Source: Pontiellaceae bacterium B1224
GTDB taxonomy: Bacteria > Verrucomicrobiota > Kiritimatiellia > Kiritimatiellales > Pontiellaceae
Reading direction: 5' to 3'
Assembly (NCBI GenBank): GCA_029432815.1
Contig: JAROBA010000002.1
Span: 1 to 64,000 of the forward strand
DNA length: 64,000 bases
Shown here: one piece after another, positions 19,436-27,705 of the stretch
Position numbering within the stretch: the stretch's first letter is position 1
Layout: the number at the start of each line of letters is the position of its first letter
Position numbers and translations under genes: made by a program
Notes under the pieces: generated by a model
What the model was told of the DNA's origin: nothing
The model's input: the letters and a program-made list of their open reading frames with translations, nothing else
Database searches by the model: none

Positions 19436-20586
19436 TGAAAAAAAAGAAGCTCAGCCTTTTCCTCTTCATCGATGCCTTTGGTTGGGAGGTTAAACAGCGG
19501 AATCCGGATTTTCTGAAGGATCTGACTCACGACAGCAAACCGCTCGAAACTATTCTAGGCTATTCCTCTGCCTGCGACCCCTCCATTATTTCCGGCCTGC
19601 CCCCATCTGAACACAAGCTCTGGTCCTCCTATTATTACGACCCAGATCATTCCCCGTTCAAATGGACGAAACCACTCAACATACTGCCCGATTTTATATT
19701 TCGCCGCGGCCGCGTTCGAAACCAACTCAGTAAATGGGTCAAAAAGAAATGCGGGTTTACCGGCTATTTCCAACTCTACGCCGTGCCCTTTAAAGAACTC
19801 CCGCTCTTTAACTATGCCGAACAAAAACGAATCTGGGAACCGGGCGGACTTCCAAAGGGCAAATCCATATTTGACCTGCTGACAGAAAGAGATATCCCCT
19901 ATTATGCCCACGACAGCGCGTATCCCGATGAGGTCCGCATCGACCGCCTAAAGAAACGCATCGAACAGCAGTCCATCGATTTTGCCTACTGCTCCCTCGG
20001 CAAACTCGATGGACTCATGCACGCCAAAGGCAATACCCATCCGGACATTGAAACCCTGATGCAGTGGTACGATGAGCAACTGCGCGATTTGCTCAAAACA
20101 GCTGAAGAAAATTTTGATGAGGTTGCCTGGTATCTCTTCACCGACCACGGCATGCACAACGTCACCAGTTCCTACGATCTCATTTCCGATATCCAAACCT
20201 TGGAACTGAAATGGAACGTGGACTACGCCGCGTTCTACGACTCCACCATGGCCCGCTTCTGGTTCAAAAACAAAACCGCCCGAACAAAGATCTTCCAATG
20301 TTTGGAAAATCATCCTAAAGGCCGGGTGCTCTCCGATGAAGAACTGAAACAATACGGTGTATTTTTTGAAGACGGACAATACGGCGAGCTGATCTTCCTC
20401 ATGAATTCCGGCATTCAGATTGTCCCGAGTTTTATGGGCATCAAAGCCTGCGCCGGCATGCACGGATACAATCCCGCAGATCCGGATTCCAAAGCGTCCA
20501 TTTCATCCAACAAACCAATTCCGGAATCAATCACCAAAATTCAGCACATCCACCAGCTCATGTGCAATGAGTTAGACATCCCATAA
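19435..20586 (+). CDS. Phosphodiesterase/phosphatase-like protein (alkaline phosphatase superfamily)
   Basis: A 383-residue protein resembling type I phosphodiesterase/nucleotide pyrophosphatases: an early FIDAFGWE segment (metal Asp), GYSSACDPSIISG (Ser/Thr nucleophile region), CSLGKLDGLMHAKG and FTDHGMHNV with the Asp-His metal pair, and a late AGMHGYNP with a further His. These match the metal-binding order of the alkaline phosphatase fold. There is no signal peptide, so it is probably cytosolic. Last gene of the packed cluster. Carries a palindrome at 20293 and a near copy at 20191. Confidence 0.72.
   Translation: MKKKKLSLFLFIDAFGWEVKQRNPDFLKDLTHDSKPLETILGYSSACDPSIISGLPPSEHKLWSSYYYDPDHSPFKWTKPLNILPDFIFRRGRVRNQLSKWVKKKCGFTGYFQLYAVPFKELPLFNYAEQKRIWEPGGLPKGKSIFDLLTERDIPYYAHDSAYPDEVRIDRLKKRIEQQSIDFAYCSLGKLDGLMHAKGNTHPDIETLMQWYDEQLRDLLKTAEENFDEVAWYLFTDHGMHNVTSSYDLISDIQTLELKWNVDYAAFYDSTMARFWFKNKTARTKIFQCLENHPKGRVLSDEELKQYGVFFEDGQYGELIFLMNSGIQIVPSFMGIKACAGMHGYNPADPDSKASISSNKPIPESITKIQHIHQLMCNELDIP
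20293..20307. repeat. Dispersed palindrome copy 15
   Basis: TTCCAATGTTTGGAA in the phosphodiesterase-like gene; frame 1 (Phe-Gln-Cys-Leu-Glu). Confidence 0.92.
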
Positions 20587-20613
20587 AATGGAACCACGCT
20601 GAAAATACTTACG

Positions 20614-21165
20614 ATGAATCAGACTTTACGACCAGCCTTTTATGTGATAGAAGCATTAGATATTTGTAGAGAAATTGAAATGATAAGAAAACTCCTAAAG
20701 AAGAAGCCAGCTGTGAAGATGAATCCGACCATAGACCTCGGATTCCTGGATCAGCAATTGGATAACATCAGGGTACGATTGCTCGAAATCCGTGGATTCC
20801 GCAAAAAGAAAGTTGCGAAATCTCCCACGTTGCACTTCATGAAGAAAATTGATCTCGAGGAAGCCTGGCCCAGCTGCCGCGATACCACGCACCAAATGTT
20901 TGCCTTGCTTTGCTCTGTGGCCCAATGCTTTCAGGTGGAATTTGAAGCAATGCCTCCCACAACATCTTTCGGCAGCGCCCTTGATCAATCCGTTAATCTG
21001 ATTGACCGAATCATGCTCCACCTCGAAACAAGCGAAACTGCTGCGCTTTCAGAAAACGAGCTGCAAACCATCGACTCCAATATCCTCAAAGCCCAACACG
21101 CTGCAAACACACTGCAAAAGCATGTGATGGTGGAATTTGTGTTTATGCGTAACCCTGTGGTCTAG
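20614..21165 (+). CDS. Hypothetical helical protein
   Basis: A 183-residue, mostly helical, cytosolic protein with a basic N-terminal third (KKKP and FRKKK stretches). I recognise no domain. It starts 27 nt after the phosphodiesterase-like gene in the same direction and may be cotranscribed. It converges on the response-regulator gene on the other strand. Confidence 0.55.
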   Translation: MNQTLRPAFYVIEALDICREIEMIRKLLKKKPAVKMNPTIDLGFLDQQLDNIRVRLLEIRGFRKKKVAKSPTLHFMKKIDLEEAWPSCRDTTHQMFALLCSVAQCFQVEFEAMPPTTSFGSALDQSVNLIDRIMLHLETSETAALSENELQTIDSNILKAQHAANTLQKHVMVEFVFMRNPVV

Positions 21166-21183
21166 TCCGCAGAAATTCAGCCA

Positions 21184-21948
21184 TTAAAGCTTCTTCAGAA
21201 GATCCTGAAGCATGGCCTCGGATTCAAGCTGGGTGTTGCTTGTTACCTGAATCGCCAGCACTTTCCGAAGAGCCTGCTCAAGTGATTCCAGCGTAGAATC
21301 CCTGATCAGATCAGGATTATTGTACAAGTCGTCCAGCAGTTTCTTCAACGCTCGTCCGAGGCTCCCCTCCGGCGAGAGTTCATCCAGTTCCATAGCAGTA
21401 CAAATTTTTTCCCGCACAATTCCATAGAGATGTCGCAGACATACCCGACGCGTTTCCGTTCGGGGATCGGCCTTGAGACGCTGGAGCCAGGAAATCAGCT
21501 GTTCTTCCCCCAAATCCGCTTTATCACCAATTGCATCCTCCAAAGACGGTACAGTCTCGGGGGCCGGATGAGCTTGCTTCAGACTTTCGAGCAACTCCTT
21601 AATTTCCGCCACCAGCACGCGGGGCTTGCACTTCATTTTTGAAAATACCTTATAAACGCCCAGGTCACCGACCTCGGATATCAGCGACTGTAAATATCCA
21701 GTAGCAAAAATAATTACCGGAAGCTGCTGGAAACGTGCATCGTTGCGAATGGATCGTAACAGATCGACTCCATGCATTCCGGGCATGTGCAGATCCAACA
21801 CAACCACGTCCGGTAGAAAAGCAGGAAGTCTGGTGAGCGCGTCTGTCCCGGAATTTACCACATCGACCTCCAGCCCCTCCCTTTGCAAAAGGTTTGTATA
21901 GAGCGAGGTCAGAAAAACATCGTCGTCAATCAAAAGTACTTTTTTCAT
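21184..21948 (-). CDS. Response regulator with helical C-terminal domain
   Basis: A 254-residue protein with an N-terminal receiver (DDD at 8-10, phospho-acceptor Asp52 in VLDLHMPG, Lys in VFSKMKCK) and a C-terminal region of about 120 residues that is helical and not a known DNA-binding fold. It overlaps the stop of the Hpt gene upstream by 4 nt, so the two are coupled and probably form part of a phosphorelay. Confidence 0.85.
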   Translation of the reverse strand: MKKVLLIDDDVFLTSLYTNLLQREGLEVDVVNSGTDALTRLPAFLPDVVVLDLHMPGMHGVDLLRSIRNDARFQQLPVIIFATGYLQSLISEVGDLGVYKVFSKMKCKPRVLVAEIKELLESLKQAHPAPETVPSLEDAIGDKADLGEEQLISWLQRLKADPRTETRRVCLRHLYGIVREKICTAMELDELSPEGSLGRALKKLLDDLYNNPDLIRDSTLESLEQALRKVLAIQVTSNTQLESEAMLQDLLKKL

Positions 21949-22286
21949 GATTCGCTGCCCGCCAAAAAAGTGCGCATGCCAACGCGGCCCTCTTCGAATA
22001 ACCCTTTCAAATGCCCAATCCGTTGCTCAATGTCATTGGGCATACCTTGAAGACAGCGCAGCTCCACCGACCGTAGTTCTGTTGAAAAACCGACAAACCC
22101 ACAAGCCGCAGCGGAACCCACCAGCTTATGTGCAATGGATGCAACTTGTGCAGCATCCCCCTTGCAGGCATCGGCCAGTGCATCCATTTCCTCAAGAACC
22201 TGTTCTGAGAACAAATTCAGCAAATCTTCTGCAAATTCCAAATCGTCATCAGCAGATTCCAGTAGTGTTTTTACATCAATCATCAT
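21945..22286 (-). CDS. Histidine phosphotransfer (Hpt) protein
   Basis: A 113-residue single Hpt domain with the phospho-acceptor His53 in AHKLVGSAAACGF and the helical pattern of the family. I use the first ATG of the MMID start (22286); a start five codons earlier is possible. It is followed directly by the response regulator with a 4-nt overlap. Hpt proteins normally take phosphate from a hybrid kinase, and no hybrid kinase is in this window. Confidence 0.85.
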   Translation of the reverse strand: MMIDVKTLLESADDDLEFAEDLLNLFSEQVLEEMDALADACKGDAAQVASIAHKLVGSAAACGFVGFSTELRSVELRCLQGMPNDIEQRIGHLKGLFEEGRVGMRTFLAGSES

Positions 22287-22634
22287 AAATTCTCGAAACA
22301 ACTAAAGCAGGTTGGGTGCCAAACAACGAATTCATCACCATTCAATTCTTATTTAGAATCCGTCGGATTTAAGACCCCTCGGGAGCGCTAAATGATTGAA
22401 AAAGCAAACCCCTTAGAAAAATAAAAGCGTACCACCCTGAGAATATCTCTGAATAAAAACGAGGGATTCCTAAGCTGAATGATTCTTAAGTTTGCCGAAC
22501 AATATGACGAAATTTATATTGATCCGTTCACTCCCTTTGCTGTTAATCTGCATCAGAGAAGTACATTCAAACTGTCCTGAAAAAGAAACGAAGGGCACAT
22601 CGCTCGACCCAACCTTTGATGAAGAAAGATCCCG
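22287..22634. other. Intergenic region, nothing recognised
   Basis: A gap of about 350 bp between the divergent Hpt and DUF3820 genes. It must hold promoters for both. I see no repeat copy, RNA motif or convincing promoter. Confidence 0.45.
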
Positions 22635-22856
22635 ATGAAAGAACTGACACCCGATCCTAAAGAGTTCATGGAACTCGCTGAAGCCCGCATGCCGTTCGGA
22701 AAACACCAAGGCTGGCTGCTGATCGATCTGCCGGAACCTTATGTGGTCTGGTTCAAGCAGAAGGGGTTCCCAAACGGGAAACTAGGCAAACAACTCGAAA
22801 CGATTTATGTCATTAAAGCGAACGGCCTCGAACATCTTTTCGACCGCCTGCGCTAA
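22635..22856 (+). CDS. DUF3820-family small protein
   Basis: A 73-residue protein with the DUF3820 pattern: a conserved MPFGKHQGWLLIDLPEPYVVWFKQKGFP segment in which the Gly/Lys/His cluster and the 'L-P-x-x-Y-x-x-W' core are clear. The family is common and uncharacterised, and has been linked to nucleic-acid-related roles only by context. It converges on the sucrose phosphorylase gene with a 6-bp gap. Confidence 0.8.
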   Translation: MKELTPDPKEFMELAEARMPFGKHQGWLLIDLPEPYVVWFKQKGFPNGKLGKQLETIYVIKANGLEHLFDRLR

Positions 22857-22862
22857 AGAGTC

Positions 22863-24302
22863 CTAAATCGTAATCTGCTGCTCTTTCCCCTCAAAGGAAT
22901 AGGTCAGTTCAGCCGCGTATGTTTTCAGGTCGATATGAATTTCCGCCCAGTGCCCCTCGTGCTCTCTACGCATGATGAGTTCACTTTCCGGACTTTCCGG
23001 CATTTCCAGCTCGCCGTCAAACGCGGGGTGGTTACTGCGGAATTCCATGAGCTTCATTAAACGCTGCACGACCGGACGCTTCATTTCAGCATCAATTTCC
23101 TCGATGGCATAACTGTGGCGGTTAATGTCGCGCCCGTTACGGGTTTGCTCAACCAGCTCCGTATCGTTTTCGCCAGCGAGCCAGCCGACATAATAGACCT
23201 GCGGAATGCCCGGTGCAAAAAACTGGATGGCTCTCGCGGCGATGTAGGCATCGTCGTTGCAATTCAATGCGGAATAGTAGGTGCAGTTGATCTGGTAGAC
23301 ATCGAGATTCTGGTACTCGGGGCCGGAGTAGATTTTTTTGGCATTGGACCCTTTCTCATAGAGCTTTTCAACGGTGGCGTCGATTTCCTCCTGATCCATC
23401 AAACCGATCACATCCACAATGCCGATACCATCGTGCGTATCGAGCGTGGTGACCTGTTTGCGCGGACAATCCTTAAGCCAGTCAACGATGCGTTTTTGGG
23501 AGTGACTGTACAACGTATGCAAAACCAACATCGGCAAGGCAAAGTCGTAGCACCAATAATTGTGAGCAGCGAGCTTCTGCTGATAGGAGCTATGCTCATG
23601 CACTTCCGGCAGGACATCGGTACCAAACGGCTCCACGCAATCCTTCAGCCAGGCGAGCAGCTCCCACACCTGCGGTTCGAGAAAGAAACATTCGGTTCCG
23701 ATTTCCACGGTGGTGTACGCAAAGGCATCGAGCCGGATCATTTTTGCCGAGGTGCGGGCAAGCCGAATCAGCGTGTTGCGCATATAGGCGCGGGTGAGCT
23801 GCGAGCTCCAGTCGAGGTCGATCTGTTCATAATCAAACGTGCACCAGACTCGTTCATTACTGCCGTCAGGACGCTGAATTTCCAGATAAGGCGGGCGCGG
23901 TTTGCGCGAATAGACCTTGGCCAGATCCTCCTCGGAAATACCGTCAGGACCGAATTTACTGAAACTTAAAAACAGATCGGCATATTCCGAGTTTTCACCG
24001 TTTTCCAGATAGTCCTGAAAATATTCCGACTGCCGGGAAACATGGTTTACCATGAAATCGATCATCAGATCAAAATCCTGCCCGATTTTTTCCAGATCAT
24101 CCCAGTTTCCAAACATTGGATCCACTTCATCATGCGTGATGGGGGCAAATCCGCGGTCGGCCGACGAAGGATAAAACGGCAGGATATGCACCCCGCCAAT
24201 GGCCTTGTTCAGATATTTCCGCAGTGTGTAGTGCAGGGTAAGCAGATTGCCGCCGAGGCTGTCGGGATAGGTAATCAGCTGGACTTTGTTTTGCATGGTC
24301 AT
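22863..24302 (-). CDS. Sucrose phosphorylase (GH13)
   Basis: A 479-residue enzyme that splits sucrose with phosphate into glucose 1-phosphate and fructose. Family motifs are LPFYPSSADRGFAP, FMVNHVSRQSEYF, the nucleophile Asp in MIRLDAFAYT, the acid/base Glu in VLPEVHEHSS and the TLDTHDGIG segment with the third catalytic Asp. Length is close to known sucrose phosphorylases. The start at 24302 has AGGAAG 9 nt upstream; a second ATG two codons later is possible, and a longer ORF to 24479 overlaps the upstream gene. Third gene of a sucrose operon, 19 bp after the synthase. Confidence 0.93.
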   Translation of the reverse strand: MTMQNKVQLITYPDSLGGNLLTLHYTLRKYLNKAIGGVHILPFYPSSADRGFAPITHDEVDPMFGNWDDLEKIGQDFDLMIDFMVNHVSRQSEYFQDYLENGENSEYADLFLSFSKFGPDGISEEDLAKVYSRKPRPPYLEIQRPDGSNERVWCTFDYEQIDLDWSSQLTRAYMRNTLIRLARTSAKMIRLDAFAYTTVEIGTECFFLEPQVWELLAWLKDCVEPFGTDVLPEVHEHSSYQQKLAAHNYWCYDFALPMLVLHTLYSHSQKRIVDWLKDCPRKQVTTLDTHDGIGIVDVIGLMDQEEIDATVEKLYEKGSNAKKIYSGPEYQNLDVYQINCTYYSALNCNDDAYIAARAIQFFAPGIPQVYYVGWLAGENDTELVEQTRNGRDINRHSYAIEEIDAEMKRPVVQRLMKLMEFRSNHPAFDGELEMPESPESELIMRREHEGHWAEIHIDLKTYAAELTYSFEGKEQQITI

Positions 24303-24321
24303 AGATAAAATCTTCCTGTGT

Positions 24322-26496
24322 TTATTTTTTCCATTTATAGCGCTGCATGCCTTGAAGAATTCCGCCGGCGCTCTCGGCCTCGGCAAAATAAACCTTGCGG
24401 CTGCGGCGCATCGATTCCAGCTCGGAACTGTAGTTCCCCACCACAATCCCGGCCGTATCACCGCGCAGCATTTCCGCATCGTTCCCGGAATCGCCCGCCA
24501 CCATGATATTGGCGAGCGGTATATTCCATTTATAGCTCAGATAGCGGATCGCCTTTCCTTTGGAGGCTCGATGCGGAAGGATATCGAGGAACTCCTCATG
24601 CGAATAGATCAGCGTATATTTACATCGGTTCTTTTTCAGCAGATCATGAATGACCGTCAGCCGATCCTTGGCCGGGGCCATGTTGTAACTGATCTTATGC
24701 TTCCGCTGGGTATCCGCTTCCTGATATTCCAGAAAATCGAGTTCGTCGAGCAGCGCACGGATCTTCGCACGGTTCCAATGGTAGGAAAGGTGGGCATCCC
24801 ATCCTTGATCCATGTAGTGGTCGGTACCATAATAGATTTCCGAACCCACCGAGGTTATCATGATGTCCGGAACCGGAACCCCATGCTTTTCGAGCACTTC
24901 GGTTGCTGAATCTATGGTTCGGCCCGTTGCAATTCCGAACCCGATTTTACTCCGATTTTTCTGCAGAAAATCAACAAGTTCTTCCAGCTTCGAATTGTCG
25001 TCACCAATCAGCGTGTTATCAATATCTGTGATGAAGAACTGATTCAACCGCGCCAGCCGCCGCCCAATGGCCGCCGGTGGTTTTGCGGCATCTTTGGCTT
25101 CTGTATCATGGGTCTTAACAACCTGATCAAGTTCCTCCATATACGTTCTGGCATGGGTTTCCCACGTGTAGTGTTTACGCACATTCAGAATCCCGTTTTT
25201 GGAGTATGTTTCCCAAACATCCGGATCAGAAACGATGCTTTTGATTGCCGTTGCAATGGCCTTGGAATCGGTAGGATTCACCAGTTTACCGTTTTCACAA
25301 TTGGCCAGAATATCCCGCGGCCCACCGTCATCGGTAGCCACAAGCGGAAGCCCGGCTGCGGCGGCTTCCAGCAGGGTCAGACCAAAGGGTTCGGTGAGCG
25401 CGGCATTCACAAAAACCCCCTTGCTGGCGGCCGCAATCCGGTAAAGCTCGGGGACCTCCAGCTGGAAATCATGTTTTTTCGGAATCGCCATTTTTCCGTA
25501 AAGGTCATACTTGTCCATCAGCAAAAGCATTTCCGTCAGCACGCCCTGCTCGTTTTCCTCCATATCCGTGATGTCTTTTCGGATGCCGGCAAAAATGGCG
25601 AGGTTCGCCATCGCCTGTAATTCACGGTCGGTGCCGAACGCTTCGATCAGCCCCGAAATATTCTTTCGTTTGTCCGGACGGCAAAGCGCCAGCACAATCG
25701 GTTTGTCCTTCGACTTAAAAAATCGCTCGAGCTCCCGATGGATGGAGGCGTGCGTGTGCAGCGTTTCTTCATCGGGCTCCTTATCGGCAAGCATGTCGTG
25801 GTAGTAGGGATAAAATTTTTCCAGGTCAAGACCCGGCGGAATTACACGATACCTGGTTTTTTCCTGATTGTCGTACTGGCCATACTGCTCATCCACTTCC
25901 TGCCGTGTGCTTGTCACCACCATATCGGCCGACTCAAGCACATCCTCTTCCGCCTCAATACGCTGATTGATCATATATTTTTTAATGACCTTATCTTCGC
26001 TCATGCCATCGGCCAGCAGCTTTTGCTTTTTCGGCCGACCCAGGGAATGGCCGGTAAAAACAAACGGAACTCCAAACAGACTGCTCAGCTGCATGGCCAC
26101 ATATCCGGCATCTGCATAATGGCCGTGAATCACATCCGGCAGGCAGCCCTCTTTCTTGATAAACTGTACCGATTTATCAATAAATTCATCCAGATGCCGC
26201 CACAGCATTTCTTTGCGCATATATTTTCCGCCGCCACAGGGTATCCGCACAATCCGGAATTTTTCGTTAATCACCTCAATTGCAACCCCGTAATCCTCCG
26301 ACACCGTTTTATCGTTAATCCGTCGGGTGAACAAATCGACGCGATTCACCTCCGGTTGCTTCGCCAGCTCAAGCCCCTCTTCCAGAACATATTTAATCTG
26401 CCCCCCGGTATCGGCATCACGACCCATTTCAAGGTTGTCACCGCGAATCAGCCCGTGCAGGCTGAACATTTGAATATAGCGTTTCTCTTTTTTCAT
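24322..26496 (-). CDS. Sucrose-phosphate synthase with fused sucrose-phosphatase domain
   Basis: A 724-residue bifunctional enzyme. Residues 1 to about 460 are a GT4 sucrose-phosphate synthase (HGLIRGDNLEMGRDADTGGQIKYV at the start, FTGHSLGRPKKQKL, RPDKRKN, EPFGLTLLEAAAAGLPLVAT), making sucrose 6-phosphate from UDP-glucose and fructose 6-phosphate. Residues from about 480 on form a HAD phosphatase with the DIDNT nucleophile motif and GDSGNDAEML near the end, which would release sucrose. The ATG at 26496 is favoured by an AGGGG site 8-9 nt upstream. It lies between fructokinase and sucrose phosphorylase. Confidence 0.93.
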   Translation of the reverse strand: MKKEKRYIQMFSLHGLIRGDNLEMGRDADTGGQIKYVLEEGLELAKQPEVNRVDLFTRRINDKTVSEDYGVAIEVINEKFRIVRIPCGGGKYMRKEMLWRHLDEFIDKSVQFIKKEGCLPDVIHGHYADAGYVAMQLSSLFGVPFVFTGHSLGRPKKQKLLADGMSEDKVIKKYMINQRIEAEEDVLESADMVVTSTRQEVDEQYGQYDNQEKTRYRVIPPGLDLEKFYPYYHDMLADKEPDEETLHTHASIHRELERFFKSKDKPIVLALCRPDKRKNISGLIEAFGTDRELQAMANLAIFAGIRKDITDMEENEQGVLTEMLLLMDKYDLYGKMAIPKKHDFQLEVPELYRIAAASKGVFVNAALTEPFGLTLLEAAAAGLPLVATDDGGPRDILANCENGKLVNPTDSKAIATAIKSIVSDPDVWETYSKNGILNVRKHYTWETHARTYMEELDQVVKTHDTEAKDAAKPPAAIGRRLARLNQFFITDIDNTLIGDDNSKLEELVDFLQKNRSKIGFGIATGRTIDSATEVLEKHGVPVPDIMITSVGSEIYYGTDHYMDQGWDAHLSYHWNRAKIRALLDELDFLEYQEADTQRKHKISYNMAPAKDRLTVIHDLLKKNRCKYTLIYSHEEFLDILPHRASKGKAIRYLSYKWNIPLANIMVAGDSGNDAEMLRGDTAGIVVGNYSSELESMRRSRKVYFAEAESAGGILQGMQRYKWKK

Positions 26497-26512
26497 TTTC
26501 CACATCCCCTTT

Positions 26513-27391
26513 TCATTTAATGTCGTTGTAGATCGAATCTTCGGCTGGAACGGCGCCATGAACCATGCACATGCGGCCAGCCAGCCGATTTGCCCGCTCT
26601 AATAATTCATTTGGTGCAATTCCGTGAATGATTCCGTGCACCAAAACCGCCGTAAACGAATCCCCGGCTCCCACCGTATCGGCGATTTCATCCGGATTCA
26701 GCGGCGTCGCCGGAACCTCATATTTGTTATCAGCAACATAGAGCACACTGCCCGCTTCACCCAACGTCAATGCCACGGTTTGAATGTTGAAATGCTGCAT
26801 GAGGTGATGCACCAGCGCATCGCCCTTCAACGGAGAGCCGAGCAGGCGACTGGTATGCTCCAGCTCCTCGTCGTTGACTTTCAGCACGTCGGTTTTTTCC
26901 AGAGATTGGAAAACCACGTCTGCCTGATCGCAGTCCGGCCGCAGGTTCATATCGTAGAGCCGAAGCACATGAGGAGGAAGTCTGGATAAAAATGCCTGAA
27001 GCTGACGGAAACCAAACTCCGTGCGCTGGATCAAAGAACCGAAGCACACCATGGGGCACGAGGCCAAATCCATTTCCAGAGATTGGAAATCAATGTAATC
27101 ATACGCCACATTATCAATCATCGTGTAGGAAGGGATCCCGTGTCCGGAAACCTTAACCTGCACACGCCCCGTTTCATGTTCCGGATCGCGCTGCACCAAC
27201 CCCGTGCGAAGACCCAGCTGCCGCATGGTGGCCAACAGATGATCGCCGGTTTCATCGCACCCCACCCGCGAAAGCAGGAACGATTCCGTTCCAAGCCGAG
27301 CAAGATGCTGAGCCACATTGAAGGGCGCGCCGCCCGGGCGGCGGCCTTCCGGCAACTCATCAATCAGAATTTCTCCAATGACCAGAATCAT
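26513..27391 (-). CDS. Fructokinase, PfkB family
   Basis: A 292-residue sugar kinase with the PfkB start motif (GGAPFNVAQHLARLG) and the C-terminal anion-hole/catalytic motif DTVGAGDSFTA. It probably phosphorylates the fructose released by sucrose phosphorylase. First gene of the sucrose operon, 16 bp before the synthase. I start it at ATG 27391, where the sequence opens MILVIGE as in the family; its ribosome-binding site is not strong. Exact palindromes at 26897 and 27074 both encode Phe-Gln-Ser-Leu-Glu. Confidence 0.9.
   Translation of the reverse strand: MILVIGEILIDELPEGRRPGGAPFNVAQHLARLGTESFLLSRVGCDETGDHLLATMRQLGLRTGLVQRDPEHETGRVQVKVSGHGIPSYTMIDNVAYDYIDFQSLEMDLASCPMVCFGSLIQRTEFGFRQLQAFLSRLPPHVLRLYDMNLRPDCDQADVVFQSLEKTDVLKVNDEELEHTSRLLGSPLKGDALVHHLMQHFNIQTVALTLGEAGSVLYVADNKYEVPATPLNPDEIADTVGAGDSFTAVLVHGIIHGIAPNELLERANRLAGRMCMVHGAVPAEDSIYNDIK
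26897..26911. repeat. Dispersed palindrome copy 16
   Basis: TTCCAGAGATTGGAA in fructokinase; frame 1 on the minus strand (Phe-Gln-Ser-Leu-Glu). Confidence 0.92.
27074..27088. repeat. Dispersed palindrome copy 17
   Basis: TTCCAGAGATTGGAA in fructokinase; frame 1 on the minus strand, identical to copy 16. Confidence 0.92.
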
Positions 27392-27705
27392 GGGTATGAG
27401 ATCTTTCCATCTCCACCTGCCGGCCCGTTCCTGCAACCGACACGCTCTATGCGATAACCTCCAAAAAAACTACTCGTAGACAGCTCACATTAAACCGTCC
27501 GGGTTCGTTATATATTTTTACGAATTATCCCGTTGTTTTGCCAAATCAGATCCCCATTAAACCTGAATGCTTCGATATCTAAAGCTATATTTAAAGAATA
27601 TTAGAAACAGTCATAAATAAAAATACGCACATACCACCAATTCGGCAACCTATGCAGATCCAATGACTGGAAAAATAACATTATCAAGACACATACAACA
27701 GGCAC
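27392..27705. other. AT-rich intergenic region upstream of the sucrose operon
   Basis: A 314-bp AT-rich gap that should hold the promoter of the sucrose operon. A near copy of the palindrome (ATCCAATGACTGGAA) lies at 27658-27672, 33 bp beyond the end of the glycosidase-like gene. No terminator or operator is evident. Confidence 0.4.

Noticed and set aside
22768-22781. TTCCCAAACGGGAA in the DUF3820 gene as another palindrome copy
   Set aside because: Arms and length differ from TTCCA-N5-TGGAA; it is probably chance.
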